Of a stretch of 64,000 nt of DNA, positions 1-11,048 are shown piece by piece. The stretch lies in contig CM034240.1 in NCBI GenBank assembly GCA_019916065.1, positions 35,701,389-35,765,388 on the forward strand. The letters run 5' to 3'. Under the pieces are notes generated by a model, which saw only the letters and a list, made by a program, of their open reading frames with translations, ran no database searches and was not told the DNA's origin. The DNA comes from Vitellaria paradoxa (Eukaryota; Streptophyta; Magnoliopsida; Ericales; Sapotaceae). The position numbers and the translations under genes were made by a program. Position 1 is the first letter of the stretch. Each line of letters begins with the position of its first letter.

Positions 1-139
1 TACCCTAACGAGTTTGGTGTAGATGTATGAGTTTGGTTTGTCTCTGTGCTTGTGTGTGTTTGTGAGAGAGAGAGAGAGAGAGGGGATCACTTTTTCACAT
101 AATTAAATATTTGAATTTTAGGCGACTTATATATATTTT

Positions 140-276
140 GGCTCCGTTTAGAGTGATAAAAAATACTAAAAAAGTCTAAAAGTTATTTACTTTTTATTTT
201 ACTACACAAATTACGAATCTACAATTTATCTCATTTTTTATCTCATTTTATCTATTTTTTGTCACTTTAAACACAC
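140..276. mobile_element. Tourist-like MITE, family 1 copy A
   Basis: Non-coding 137-bp element with imperfect terminal inverted repeats: the left end begins GGCTCCGTTTAGAGTGA and the right end, read in reverse, gives GTGTGTTTAAAGTGA. A 3-bp TTT duplication flanks it. The interior (blocks of TTATCTCA and TTATCTATTTTTT) reappears at 1,943-2,089, 4,860-5,016, 7,619-7,749 and 62,054-62,211, so this is one family. The 3-bp duplication and the (T)GTTTGG-type ends point to a PIF/Harbinger (Tourist) origin. Boundaries are good to a few bases. Confidence 0.65.
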
Positions 277-281
277 TTTAT

Positions 282-1245
282 TTGGCTTAATTTGGGTTAC
301 TAGATGTGGTAAGATAATTTGGACCTTTGAAGTCTAATATAGGTGGAAGATGGTGAGTTTTTGAGGCTGAAATGAAAAGAAGATTGGTTTCAAAGCATAT
401 ATGGCGTTAATTCATTGCCTGACCAAACCATGTTGCGTGATGATTGGTTGCTTATGTACAGCTTCAGGTGATAGAGACCATGAAATGAGATGGAAAAGTT
501 CATAGCCGGTGTGCTTGAAGATCAAATGAGGTCATGATGGCGTGGGACAGTGCCTGAAGGTAAAGTAAAAACGTCTTTCCTTCTTAAATTGTACACCTAC
601 CCCACGCCTCCACTTGCACCCACGTATATCCACGATCACTCAACTTTTAGTGGGAAGAACTGTCTTGAAGCTAATCTCTAGAGATCAAAGCTTTAATTGC
701 TTGCACTCTGTGTTATTATATATTCTGATATTTTTCTATCATTTTCTTTACACATGGTCCTCGAGTATGACTTTTCCTAATTGTTTGGGTTGGTGTACAT
801 GAATTTTTATTCTCTTCTGTACAATCACGGCCGGCCATTTGATTGGTGATATTGGGCCCAATCCACGTGATTTCTGTCCTTGAATCATGTTCTCTTAGAG
901 CTTTCAAGCAGCGTATGGTCGTTTCGTCTTGGAATTGGACTCATCTGGCAAATTGCCGATCCATCATGTGGCTGTGATTGGCGTTTCAGTTTCCCATCTG
1001 CGAGGGAAAGAATTTTATTTCCCTTGGTCATCCTAACGAGTGGACATACTTTTACCAAAAATTTGTGGTGCATGATCCAAAAGATCTTGAAGACGAGAGG
1101 CCGAGAGTCCTTCAGTTGGTGGGTCCTAAGCATTCAGCATTTACTCCCATGCACTGCCACTCTCTGGTAGTTTACTCCTCATTGAATCTCAGTTAAGGGC
1201 ACATGGTGTAAGGAAATAGAAATGATTTCAGATATAAACAATTTC

Positions 1246-1290
<45 letters not shown>

Positions 1291-1942
1291 CGCAAAAGGT
1301 GAACAGCTTATATTTTTGGTCTGATTAAAGATTGTGGTGGGGTGGGGAGCAAACTACCTGTCCATGTCATGGACTCACCGTTAGGTGGCAAAAGTTATGG
1401 CGCAGCATAAAGATATATTCTATTTCTGATGGATAAACAGGTGTATATTGGAGAGCAATGGTGGGATAAAATTGCTTAGTTGGTGGATAATTGGTTGCTA
1501 AATGTTATTGGGAGATGAATGGAATCAATCTTGAGTTGTCGATATACTTGAAACCTTTTTGAGACACTGGAAGTATTGATGCTTATCTTTCTCAATTCTA
1601 AATGATGACATGCAGCAACTTTGTTTTTTTCTCCAGCACAAACTTTTTAAAGTCTCAATTCTCCAGAATAGTCTTAGTACTAGCAGATGAAGCTTGTGGC
1701 AACCTGTAGTGGAGCCTACCAAGATTATTGGGCTGTGGCTCAACCGGAACCCGTGCGTGGACTTTCATGAATATCCAATATTTGATGCAAATTGCCTAAC
1801 GCAAGACAAGGGTTGTGTGACCACTGATAAATGTGGACCCATCCATGCATGCACAGTGGTCCTGGCTCATCATTCAGGTCCTCTTGGTCGGTCAATAAGC
1901 ATGCGCTTCACCACGAAGAATAGAAGATAAGAGAGAGACTTT
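282..1942. other. unassigned low-copy interval
   Basis: I see no gene here that I can support. The longest open frames are short: 72 codons at 978-1,196 and 78 codons at 1,694-1,930. Neither resembles a family I know, and they overlap frames on the other strand. Base composition is less AT-rich than the neighbouring repeats, so this may be old unique DNA such as gene flank. An (AG)n tract lies at 1,249-1,287. Confidence 0.4.
1249..1287. repeat. (AG)n microsatellite
   Basis: About 19 uninterrupted AG dinucleotides. Similar GA/CT tracts occur at 68-82, 2,322-2,345 and 3,614-3,648. Confidence 0.95.
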
Positions 1943-2089
1943 GGATGTGTTTGAAATGATAAAAAATAAGGTAAAGTGAGATAAGTTGTAAGTTTGTAAT
2001 TTATACAGTGAGATAAAAAATAAATAACTTTTAAAAATTTTAAGAAATTTTCAAAAATCTTTAGAGATTTATAACAAATTAAACAAAAC
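1943..2089. mobile_element. Tourist-like MITE, family 1 copy B
   Basis: Begins GGATGTGTTTGAAATGATAA and ends with the inverted counterpart ending AAACAAAAC, flanked by TTT on both sides. The interior matches copy E at 62,054-62,211 in the same orientation: both hold GAGATAAGTTGT, a GTTTGTAATT block and GTGAGATAAAAAATA. It lies in reverse orientation relative to copies A and C. Confidence 0.65.
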
Positions 2090-2321
2090 TTTTGTTTGTT
2101 TGTACGGATTTACTTAGTTGAGTGGTATGTTTTCAAGTTCCATACTGCTGTACAAGCAAGTTTACTGATCTATATATGCATAAGTATTCATGTATATCAG
2201 TGTAACTATACTTTTTGCGGTTGCTGATTGTTTTGACAGGGGATAAACTTTTCATAGAGTGCGCATTGGACAGCGTTTGGGGGAAAAACATGCAACATGA
2301 AAATAGTAGCACTTTATTTTA

Positions 2322-2345
2322 CTCTCTCTCTCTCTCTCTCTCTCT
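2322..2345. repeat. (CT)n microsatellite
   Basis: Twelve CT dinucleotides immediately before the 86-bp tandem duplication. Confidence 0.9.
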
Positions 2346-2359
2346 GACTTCGATGTAAC

Positions 2360-2531
2360 GGTACACAAGTTCTTGGGTCAGTTGGAGCAACAAAAGTCCT
2401 AGAAGACTCGCATGAATTATTGAGTCTGAAAGATTTTATAGCTAAGGTACACAAGTTCTTGGGTCAGTTGGAGCAACAGAAGTCCTAGAAGACTCGCATG
2501 AATTATTGAGTCTGGAAGATTTTATAGCTAA
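2360..2531. repeat. 86-bp tandem duplication, two copies
   Basis: Unit 1 spans 2,360-2,445 and unit 2 spans 2,446-2,531. They are head to tail and differ at only two positions (both A/G), so the duplication is recent. Each unit begins GGTACACAAGTTCTTGGG and ends TTTTATAGCTAA. No open frame runs through it. The sequence just after unit 2 (GGGCGGACCCAGAGAGGG) looks like the end of a plant interspersed repeat, but I could not find a second end. Confidence 0.95.
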
Positions 2532-2955
2532 GGGCGGACCCAGAGAGGGTTTAGCGGAAGCAATTGCCCTCACTCATTTAGAAAATTATATTAAAATTTT
2601 ATTAATTTTATTTTTTTAAAATAAATTATACATTTTTCTCATTTGTTACCCCCGCTGTATTTTTAATTTTGCTTTTATTTACCTTAAAATTATAATCTTA
2701 CTTCACAAATTATATATTCTAGATTCATTCTTATTTACGGCAAACAATCTTTTGGCCATAACTTTTAATCCACAAATAGTTACAAAATTCATAATGCATT
2801 TTTGAAAAGGAAATTTCGGTATTGACGTCATGCCAACTCGGGTTTACCTAGTTGAGATCATTTTCGAGATTAAAAAAAAATCAACACTTCGTACCTTTTC
2901 GAGGCATTTTTAATTATTATTATCAAAAAACTTTTTTGAATAGTTGTGCTTATGG

Positions 2956-3550
2956 TTTTAAAAATCGGACCGGACCGGGCGGTTTAACCAGTTGAACTAG
3001 AAATCGGTTCAAGAAACAGTCCGATCCATTGGTAAAACCCAGTGGACTGTTGAACCGGCCTAAAACCGATGACCCACCGGTTCAACCAGTGAACCAGCGA
3101 ACTAGTGCCAGTTTTGCCGGTTGAACCAAGTTATTTTTTTTTATTTTTTTGAATGGTAAAATAAATAAACTAATATACACTAGCTTAGAATCGAACCTAT
3201 TTTTTTGTGGTAAAGTACTATTATCCCACTGAACTACTGATACTTATTATTTCTTATTTTTACTTAGTTTTACTTATATAATATATTAGTTTTAAGTGTT
3301 TTTATTTTACAACACATTTTGTTGACATTTTTTATTAGTAAAACAAAATAGAGTAGATGAATATGCAAAGAATATAAGTTTTTAAAATTATTATATAATT
3401 TTAACATATTTTTATATTTTATTTATATATTTAAATATATTTATGACGTCACGGTTCAACTTGGGTTCAATTCCAGTTAAACCGACGGTTGAACCACTAA
3501 CTCGTGACCTGATTACTTTTTCGGTTCGATTAACGATCCGATTTTTAAAA
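2956..3550. mobile_element. TIR element with AACCGG-rich ends (MITE)
   Basis: Terminal inverted repeats of 17 bp with one mismatch: TTTTAAAAATCGGACCG at 2,956-2,972 and its inverse at 3,534-3,550. The first 180 bp hold many copies of GGTTCAAC/ACCGG words (for example CCGGTTCAACCAG), and the last 100 bp hold their inverses, so the subterminal regions can also pair. The middle is AT-rich and non-coding. This composition is typical of a widespread dicot non-autonomous DNA element. The superfamily is unclear because the flanks give only a possible TAT duplication. Confidence 0.75.
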
Positions 3551-3609
3551 TATTGGTTGTGTTCCCTAGCTTCCGTCTGGAAGTCTATGATTTTAGTGCT
3601 TCCAGTTAC

Positions 3610-3613
<4 letters not shown>

Positions 3614-3648
<35 letters not shown>
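3614..3648. repeat. (TC)n microsatellite
   Basis: Seventeen TC dinucleotides. They create artificial Ser-Leu and Arg-Glu runs in open frames on both strands; these are not genes. Confidence 0.95.
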
Positions 3649-3650
<2 letters not shown>

Positions 3651-3734
3651 GCACACTATTTTTTGATTTGTTCTCGTGCCAAGGAAAACAAAACAACTCC
3701 AGCCAAGTCAACTTGGAGAAGGGTTCTAATCTTA

Positions 3735-3980
3735 ATGAAGGTTCTCTGATAGAGTTTAAAGGGAGTGTTGCTAGTTAACCCCGAAGTTTGCTAGACAATC
3801 TACGCGAGAATCTGTCTCTGTGAATTAATATACTTGAAATTGCACCAGTACATATCTTTGTGCTAGAAAGTTGTAGTCTCTCCTACAAGAGCTCTCAAAA
3901 TGGTTTGCTTCATGGGTTCCTCTTGTGTAATAGTGATTACCCAAGTAGAATCGGATTCAATGGTGATTTCTTCATGAAAT
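3735..3980 (-). pseudogene. RNase H-like (RVT_3-type) relic, copy 1
   Basis: On the minus strand, fragments resemble the plant reverse-transcriptase-like RNase H fold found in LINE-derived proteins. Around 3,935-3,975 one frame reads EITIESDSTWVITI, close to the catalytic-strand motif with an acidic SDS. Around 3,785-3,835 another frame reads IHRDRFSRRLSSKL, like the C-terminal 'IHREAN..AD.LSKL' helix. Frames are broken between them. The region aligns over about 240 bp with 8,225-8,399 plus 12,905-12,990, where a Tat element has split the second copy. It could be a LINE remnant or a host RNase H-like pseudogene. Confidence 0.45.
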
Positions 3981-4859
3981 TAATTCTGACATGTGAAATT
4001 GCTTAAAAAATTAAAAAAATACTTAAAAAAATAAGAGAATTCACATACGGGTTAAAAAAAATAAAAAAAAATTGTATGTGATTTTTTTTTTTTTGGCAAT
4101 TTATATGCCGGCGCCTAAAAACTATCGAATAAAAGAAAAAAATTAAAATTTAATGAAAAAGTCATAAAGTAACTGAAGGAAATCGGCTACTTTATGGTCT
4201 ACCGAACTTCTGCTTACAACTTTTACCTCGAAAACGACGTAGTAGGTAAATAGGATTCGGCACCCCCTTTATTTTTTTACTGTTTATTTTTAATCTCAAT
4301 TATTGATCTCATTTAAGGGTTAAAAATATAATTTTTTCTGAGTTTTAATTATAAATTTCATTTTAATCTTTAAATGAGATGAATAATTTAAATTTAAAAT
4401 AATAAAAAAATACAGAAAAATAATAGCAAGGGGCTGGTTCAGGTTAATATGACTTTTACCTGTAAAACCAACTAGTGGCAATAAATGAAGGGGAGCATCA
4501 ATAAGCCCATTCTACAATCATTGGGCTGACATTTTTGACAGCTTATAGCAGACGACAGCTTATAGCCCTTCTGCCCAAGTAACTAGGAGAGACTATTTAT
4601 GTCAAAAGTGCAATAAAAATAGAAAAAAAAATTTAATAAAAATAAAAATATATGATATAAAAGTAATCTGTAAAAAATTTTAATTGAAAAAAAATAGAAA
4701 AATTAATTAAAATTAGTAATTTTTAGTGAGTTTTGATGTGATTAAATAGGCCCATAGAAGTCCCTCTACAGGCTTTTTCTTTTAATTATTATGATTATTA
4801 TTATTATTTTTATTTTACTTTGCTAAGAGGCAGAGCAATAAAATTTTCTTCGTACACTA
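3981..4859. other. AT-rich non-coding interval
   Basis: No gene seen. The block at about 4,030-4,180 (from CACATACGGGT through GCCTAAAA to AACTGAAG) is loosely repeated at about 59,940-60,105, which suggests a dispersed repeat of unknown type. The remainder is homopolymer-rich AT sequence. Confidence 0.4.
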
Positions 4860-5016
4860 GGGGTCGTTTGGTTTGCTAAAAATTTCTAAAAAATTTTATA
4901 AATCTCTGTTAACTTTATATCACATCAATTTTTTCTCTCACTGCACGTATTACAAACTCTCCCCAAATCACAATTTATCTCAATTTATCTCACTTTTTCT
5001 TACTCCAAACAACCCC
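4860..5016. mobile_element. Tourist-like MITE, family 1 copy C
   Basis: The best-preserved ends of the family: GGGGTCGTTTGG on the left and its inverse of GGGGTTGTTTGG on the right, 11 of 12 matching. The flanks read CTAG on both sides. Because this sequence is palindromic, the exact duplication (TA, or CTAG if one base is trimmed from each end) is ambiguous. The interior shares AATTTATCTCA blocks with copies A and B. Non-coding, 157 bp. Confidence 0.75.
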
Positions 5017-5743
5017 TAGAAATAATTAAGGCTACAATTTGCAACTGTGAAATTATAAAAAGAAAAAAAAAAAAAAAAACAGTGGCGTGCAAAGAATTTT
5101 AAAGTAAAATTACTAAAATACCCTTGATGGCAAATGAGGAATGCGTACGGCATTAAGCATAGGCTCCATTCAACCCAATACTTCGGAGACTTGGGGGTAG
5201 GGAGTTGAAGTCCAAAATCATGTCAGTTCGGAAATTTGAGATTAGTGGTCACATTTTAAATGAATTCGTACATTTTTTTAATTAAAAAAAATAAATATAT
5301 TTAAATCATTAAATTTAATTTAATAATTTTTGGTTTTAATATTATCGAATTCACATAAATTTCAGCGTGAGACTCCCCTATTTTTTTTTTTTTTTTTTAT
5401 AATTCGGCGGTCCTACCCTTGTTCCAAATTAACCCCAAACCTACCTTGAGGCATCCGTCAGTGTCAAGAAACTAATTGACAAATAGAGCAAATGGGAACT
5501 ATTAATGAATATTTAGGATGTTTCATGGACCACTAGCCTGTAGTTGTAGCATTAGGACATCACATCAAGGTCAGAATGGCTTGCCACTGATGGAGGAAAC
5601 TTGGGCTTCTTTTTGGCCGGTGGAGAGCATGCACAAGCCATATGTAAGATCCGACCACCCATCTGTTTAATTTCGTCAAATAAGGCTTTCAATTGAATGA
5701 ACAAGATGAGGGTAGGGTTGTCTTTGGCACGGGAAAATAAAAT
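5017..5743. other. unassigned low-copy interval
   Basis: No supported gene. It holds poly-A/T tracts (5,060-5,080 and 5,381-5,399) and mixed-composition sequence at 5,400-5,720 that does not match other parts of the window. Confidence 0.35.
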
Positions 5744-6261
5744 GAAAAGCTATATCATACTTATTCCTTTTTAATATTTGAATAACTATATTTATAACCT
5801 TTAACATTTAAAATTTATACTTACTTTTTTTATTTTAAAATGTTATTAACATTGACAATTTTCTATTAAATTAACTATTAAAATTTAACTAAAATTGTCA
5901 AACTAACTAAAATTTTAACTATTTTTTCTATTTTATTCCTCACAATCTCTTATCTTTGCCAATTTGTTTTACAAAAATTTCCTAAAAAAGTAAAAAAAAA
6001 AAAAAAAGTAAAAATAATTTTTTTTTCAAAATTTTTATAAAATAACTAAAAAAGATGTGAAAGAATAAGAGGTAAAATAAGAAAAATACCTAAAGTTTTA
6101 ATTAATTTAATATTTTCTGTTAAATTTTAACTGTTGATTTAATGAAATGAGAAAAATATTAATAACATTTCATAATAAGAGAAGTGAATTTAATTTTTAA
6201 ATGCTGAAGAATGTAAGTATAATTACACAAATATTGAGAGAAGGTAAGTGTAATTTATCTT
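5744..6261. mobile_element. long-inverted-repeat element (possible Mutator-like MITE)
   Basis: The left arm (about 5,744-5,895) is the diverged inverse of the right arm (about 6,095-6,261). Both arms run through TATACTTA, ATATTTG and AAATGTTATTAA blocks in the same order when the right arm is reversed. A 10-bp AAAATAAAAT occurs immediately outside both ends (5,734-5,743 and 6,262-6,271), which would fit a Mutator-type 9-10-bp duplication, although the word is low complexity. A related element surrounds 41,128-41,876. Non-coding. Confidence 0.6.
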
Positions 6262-6504
6262 AAAATAAAATAGTCATTTTTTTATTATTTGACTTTATAA
6301 ATAAAATAATATTTTAATATACCAAATAAAATAAAAGAATGAAAATATAGAAATAATTATTTCAGTTCATTTCGTTTCCGTAAATTAAACAAGGCTTTAG
6401 CATTTTTACTCAGCAAGGAGTCAAGGACGAATGCATGGCGTGGGACTTGGGTGAGGTTACTGGCTTTCTCCGCATTTCTCACTTTCGCTAAATTTTCGAA
6501 TACT

Positions 6505-7130
6505 TAAAAGTGACATTTAGTTTACATTTTTATTTTTTATTTTTTGTTTTTATATTTTTATGTTTATTCGAAAATTTGAAAATAAAAAAATAACACATTT
6601 AGTTTGATATTTTTTATTTTCTGTATTTTAAGATTTTACTTATTTTAGGTTAAAAATAGTCAAAATGATTATTTATTATTTTACATTTTATGTGAAAATT
6701 CATTTTTTATTTTCTAAAATAGATTTTAAAAAAATAAGGTGGCATTTGATTTACTTTTCTATTTTCTGTTTTTATTTTATATTTTAAAAATCTCAAAATA
6801 AAGAAGAGAAAGTGCTTTATTTTCATTATTTTGAATTTTTTTTTATTTTGAATTAAAAACGCTCAAAACGATTTTTGTCATTTTTTATTTTATGTGTAAA
6901 CTTATTTTTTATTTTTTAAAATAAATTTTAAAAACACAAGTGACTGAGTGCATTTTGAGCTTTTTCCTTGTTTTCAAAAGTATAAAAAAGAAAATGAATT
7001 CAAAACAGAATATAGAAAATAAAAAATAAAAAAATAAACCAAATAAGCCCTAAATGATCAAATATATTTTAAGCTGTTTTCTTTATTTTTAAAAATAAAA
7101 AAAAAATTCAAAGCCAAATATCAGCCAACC
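6505..7130. mobile_element. Tourist-like MITE, family 2, outer copy split by its own kind
   Basis: The left part (about 6,505-6,737) starts GTGACATTTAGTTTAC, and its interior parallels the inner copy at 6,738-7,050. The missing right part resumes after the inner copy at 7,054 with TTTTAAGCTGTTTTC and ends near GCCAAATATCAGCC. The outer copy was thus interrupted at a TAA by a second member. A third member lies at 41,128-41,477. AT-rich and non-coding; the outer ends are approximate. Confidence 0.6.
6738..7050. mobile_element. Tourist-like MITE, family 2, inner copy
   Basis: A 313-bp element with ends GGTGGCATTTGATTTAC and, reversed from the right, GGGCTTATTTGGTTTA. TAA duplications stand at 6,735-6,737 and 7,051-7,053. 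It shares internal words (AAAAACGCTCAAAA, TTTTGAGCT) with 41,128-41,477. The TAA target and GG-starting ends are classic for PIF/Harbinger-derived Tourist elements. Confidence 0.75.
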
Positions 7131-7618
7131 AATTCAAAACTCGCTTAAAAGTGCTCAGTTTCTTTACGCCTAATTTCGTTTTCCACCACTTACACATCAT
7201 CGTTTCTCAACGTGCTCAATTTCGAGAAAGAAATTTCAATTTTTTAATTATTGGTACCCGTAATTTTAATTTTTTTATACTTTTAAAATTATTATTCTTA
7301 GTATGAAAAATTAAATTTAGAGCGTTATGTATATTGCATGGGCATATTACAAAGAAGTCATGCTTACTAATACTTCGTTTTATAGAAATGCTGAAATTAT
7401 GTGAATAGAAAGAAAATGAATTTGTTAATTATTTCTATCAGATGAAAAATTTTCTTTCTTAGTTTTTACGCGGTTTGGGAGAAAGAAATTTGTGTGAAAA
7501 ATATTTATTATAATTTAACTTTTTCAAAAAACAATTTTTAACAAAGACGTTAATTTTGCTTTGGTTTTTGCTCATGATTTATCTTTTTTCATATATATAT
7601 TATTCTTAGGCTCCGTTT

Positions 7619-7749
7619 TAGAACTTTATAAAATAAAATAAATTTCTTTAAATTTCTATAAAACTCTCACCTTTTACACATTACATGGATTATAAGATTG
7701 ATATGTATACTAATTTATACTAATTTTTTTTTGCATTCTAAATGCACAC
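7619..7749. mobile_element. Tourist-like MITE, family 1 copy D
   Basis: Begins GGCTCCGTTTTAGAACTTT and ends with the inverse GCATTCTAAATGCACAC, with TTA duplications at 7,616-7,618 and 7,750-7,752. The left end equals that of copy A (GGCTCCGTTT). Interior is AT-rich and non-coding. Confidence 0.6.
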
Positions 7750-7753
7750 TTAA

Positions 7754-7831
7754 ATGTGTGTGTGTGTGTGGGGGGGGGGGGTGGGGATGGCGCCTTGTGT
7801 GTGTGTGGGGGGGGGGGTGGGGATGGCGCCT
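7754..7831. repeat. tandemly duplicated GT/poly-G block
   Basis: Two head-to-tail units, each made of (GT)n, then a run of ten or more G, then TGGGGATGGCGCC. The G runs and near-identity imply slippage-driven, recent duplication. Such G runs are prone to sequencing error, so exact lengths are uncertain. Confidence 0.85.
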
Positions 7832-8224
7832 GAAACAAGCAACTCTAGGTAAATAAGTCGGCTTGGATAAGGGATCCTAATCGTAGAATTGGTTTAAAAG
7901 TTTAATTTTTAGTAATTTTTAATATTTTTTAGTCAAAAGTTAGTTGGTAAAATTTTTTATATTTAGTAAAATAAGTAATAATTTTTAATAACTTTTAGCA
8001 TATTTTAACAAATTTTTTGTGTTTGGTAAAATTTTTTACAACTTTTAATAATTTCTAACAACTTTTTATGTGTCTAATAAAAATCTTAGTAACTTTTGAA
8101 TTGAACCAATTATTTTATTGAGTATAAAAATGATAAAATTTGGTATTTTATCTAATACTTATTTATCAAAAATTAATCTAATTATGCTAATTTTTAATCA
8201 CCAAACGATACCTTAATGGTCTCT
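7832..8224. other. AT-rich interval, possible decayed MITE
   Basis: Dominated by short repeats of the words TAATTTTTAA and AACTTTTA. The end of the block reads CACCAAACGATACCTTAA, which resembles the end of a small TIR element, but no matching left end is clear. No gene. Confidence 0.35.
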
Positions 8225-8399
8225 GAAAGAATAGAAATGGAGGGCTGCTTGTCACCCGAAGTTTGCTAGAAGAATCTACATAATCTGCAACAAGAGAATT
8301 TAGTTCTATGTGAATATGCTTGAAATTGTACTTTGTGGTAGAAATTTATCGTTTTCTGTAAGGGCTATCAAATATTTTGTTAGTTTCTATGCGTTTTGG
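8225..8399 (-). pseudogene. RNase H-like relic, copy 2, part 1
   Basis: On the minus strand one frame reads HIHIELNSLVADYVDSSSKL, the typical C-terminal helix of plant RNase H-like domains (HxxRExNxxAD). It parallels 3,735-3,925. The remainder of this copy continues at 12,905 after the Tat relic, so the relic was the insertion target. Confidence 0.45.
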
Positions 8400-8901
8400 T
8401 GATAGTAAAACTTCATGACCCCGATCCAAATCTCAATCTGAAAGTTACAATTTACGAACATTGGTGTAGTGCCTATAAAAAATTTTCCGATATCTAAGTC
8501 AACAATGAGACGTTATGAGAACTCAATTTGATAGAGTAACAGTAGGTTTAAAATTACGTACCTATTAGAGTCAATTAACCCTTTATTTATAATGATCTTT
8601 TGTTAAGTTAAAATTAGAATTGAATTAGAATCCTCCCTGATTTGTTGTGATTTCTTAAGGAAGATATCAAATTCAAATCAATGTGGTGATGATCCTGAGT
8701 TAATGGTAGTTGCTACATTATAAGCAAAAATTACGGAATTATGGTGATCAAATCTCGACCCCTGCTCATTGCCCAGCTTGACTGGTGCTCAGCTATTCTA
8801 GCCCTGCTCGACCGACATTGCTTCACATTACGATGGGGAGTCTCGAGGTCAAATACATGGCTTGTTGTTTGTCTGGGGTGGTCAGGAAATACCCCTCATC
8901 A
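8400..8901 (-). repeat. 3' LTR of the older Tat relic
   Basis: Starts TGATAGTAAAACTTCATGACC, matching the younger element's TGATAGTGCAGAAATTTCATG, and continues with GGTGTAGTGCCTATAAAAAA against GGTGTGGTGCCTGTAAAAAA. Ends CCCCTCATCA, followed by a purine-tract equivalent (ATTGCCCCTGATTCCCC). Its last 153 bp (8,749-8,901) are repeated at 12,752-12,904. Confidence 0.75.
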
Positions 8902-9394
8902 ATTGCCCCTGATTCCCCAGGCCTAAAAGCAAGCTTGGTGGAATCTTAAGTTGAGTGATTTTATGAGACACACGTGCAATTAATGCGCTATAACCGCCAT
9001 CATAGTGCTGACAAATGAAAGGTCAGGTCCTCTCACATTCCTACCATGTGTGGGTTCGAGGTTGACTCAGCAAGTTTGTAATGGTTCAGCTTGCTTGATG
9101 CTTGCCAAGTGGTTTCATCTGGCTTATAAGTTTTTGAAATTGGGGGTTCCTATTTATTTAGGTCTGCAGCTTCGTTTCTCTATTTTTTTGATTTCTTGCC
9201 TAGAGTCATTCTACTATTATTGTGCCTTAAAGCCCACTAAATTGTCTCATTATTCTTCTTGGTACACCTTTTTCTTTGCTCCTCAACTTCTTTCATTATT
9301 CTTATATGCTTTGGTTTCTTCTTCGTTGCCTGCTTGTCGTTACTCAATTACCTCACTCTCAAATGTAAATTCATATTTTAAAAGTGCCGAGTAA

Positions 9395-10885
9395 GGAAAA
9401 TTAAGTCAAACTTCCCCAAGTGCCTGGTGTAGTTGAAGCACAATAAATTGGTGAATACCAGGTCGATTTTCACAGGGATCTAAGGAACAAAGAAGTGGCT
9501 GATTCTAATAGATTAAAGTGGCAAAAACATGGCTCACATGAATGTAAAATAGAAACAAAAATTTGATTTGGAATGTTGATGGTTTTTAAAATGATTTTTT
9601 GAAATAAGAGTTAAATTTAACTAAAAACCTGATGTTAAAGAGTTAGGCAAGACAAGTTGAATGTCCATCCAAATCAATCTCAAGATGTAAAAAGTTTGTA
9701 GATTACCAATTCAATTTATTCTGATTTTGAGAAAATTAATTTCAATTGAAACAAACTATGGATCAAACACTTGATGTGTATAACATATCTTAAGAATAAT
9801 AGTAGTTCTAGGTCTGGCAACTCACATACAAGATTGTCATGAGGGTTCTAAGTTTAAACAACACCTATGAACTTATCGATAAGATATACAAATCAATGTT
9901 AATCGAGTATTGAATCAATGATTCCTAAAGTGTTCAGATGCAAATTGAATTGGTAATTAAAGAACTCAAAGTAAAACCATGAAGCTCGGCATCTTGAGAT
10001 TCATTGGAAGGGACATTGCCCTTGCCTTGGCCCAAGAAATACTCAGCCGCTCGTATTTAGTAAATTAGAAAAAAAAAATAGAAAGCTGAAATTGAATCAT
10101 TGAAATTTGGAATTGAAATTAATTTGCAATTGAAATCTAATTACAGCAATTAAAATTAGAGTTGAAGTTGAAGTCTTAAAACCTAAGCTATAGTACAATT
10201 AAAAAAACAGAGCTCTCTCTCTCTATATCTCTATATCTCTCTACCGAGCTGTATTCTTCTACCCAATTACAGAATCTATTGGCACTCTCTCCCTCATGGA
10301 AGTCTCCTATGTGTATGTGCGTGGGATGTGTGATGTCCAGCCCCTCTTTCTACTCATTCTTCTTGAAATCTCTCATTTTGTTATATGATTCACCACCTAA
10401 TTACAGATTTGCCATTCCTTGATTTCAGGATCTCTATCACATGGAGAGGTCGAAATCACATGGAAGCTGTTGCTGACATATATATCTCCTTATTCGAATG
10501 CTTTGAAATTGTATTCAAATATGCACTCCCTCTAGAATGTAATTCAGTTACCAACAATATTCTAATATACCAATCTACATATCCGAATATAGTTCCCTGC
10601 TTCCAGAACTCCAAACTGAAGATTTTGACCCTCTTGTGTTGAATGCAATTGAAAGTTCTTCATCCTCTCAAATGGCATTAATCAACTGATGTATTGCACT
10701 TTGATATATCCAGTGCTCACATGTCTTCTCCTTTGTATCCTCAAAATGACTCAGATTTCTTTCTTTTGCATATAAAATCAACACATGCTTCAAATTTGAG
10801 TAGTGGGAATGGATTCTGCACAAAACACAAATTTTTATATCATTTATATGATAAGTAAAGGTGTAATTAAATATATAAATGTGTA
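9395..10885 (-). repeat. probable solo LTR of another gypsy family, inside the Tat relic
   Basis: Begins with CCCCAAGTGCCTGGTGTAG and, some 45 bp on, CCAGGTCGATTTTCACAGGG. On the other strand this is the pattern seen at the 3' ends of many plant gypsy LTRs ('ccctgtg...cgac...cacttgggg'). The same pattern opens the insertion at 19,980. Flanking Tat leader sequence resumes near 10,890. The right boundary and target duplication could not be fixed, and it holds no coding frame that I recognise. Confidence 0.4.
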
Positions 10886-11048
10886 ACAATTGAAGTCCAA
10901 TCATTGCTTATTTTTTTATCGGAGAGAGAAAAAACTTCCCTACACAGTAAGATTTATAGGGGATCAGGAGTTCCATAGATCTGTATGTATCTTGTTGATC
11001 TTTGAATACTACTCCTATAAGCTTTATACCTTAGGAATTTTTGAAAGT

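Noticed and set aside
978..1196. 72-codon frame with a plausible exon look
   Set aside because: No family resemblance, no splice context I can defend, and overlapping frames on both strands; left as unassigned.
2533..2830. GGGCGGACCCAGAGAGGG start resembling a plant interspersed repeat
   Set aside because: No second end or target duplication found, so it is not listed as an element.
3412..3778. Open frames of about 100 codons on both strands
   Set aside because: They run through the (TC)n tract, giving Ser-Leu and Arg-Glu runs, and overlap the end of a MITE.
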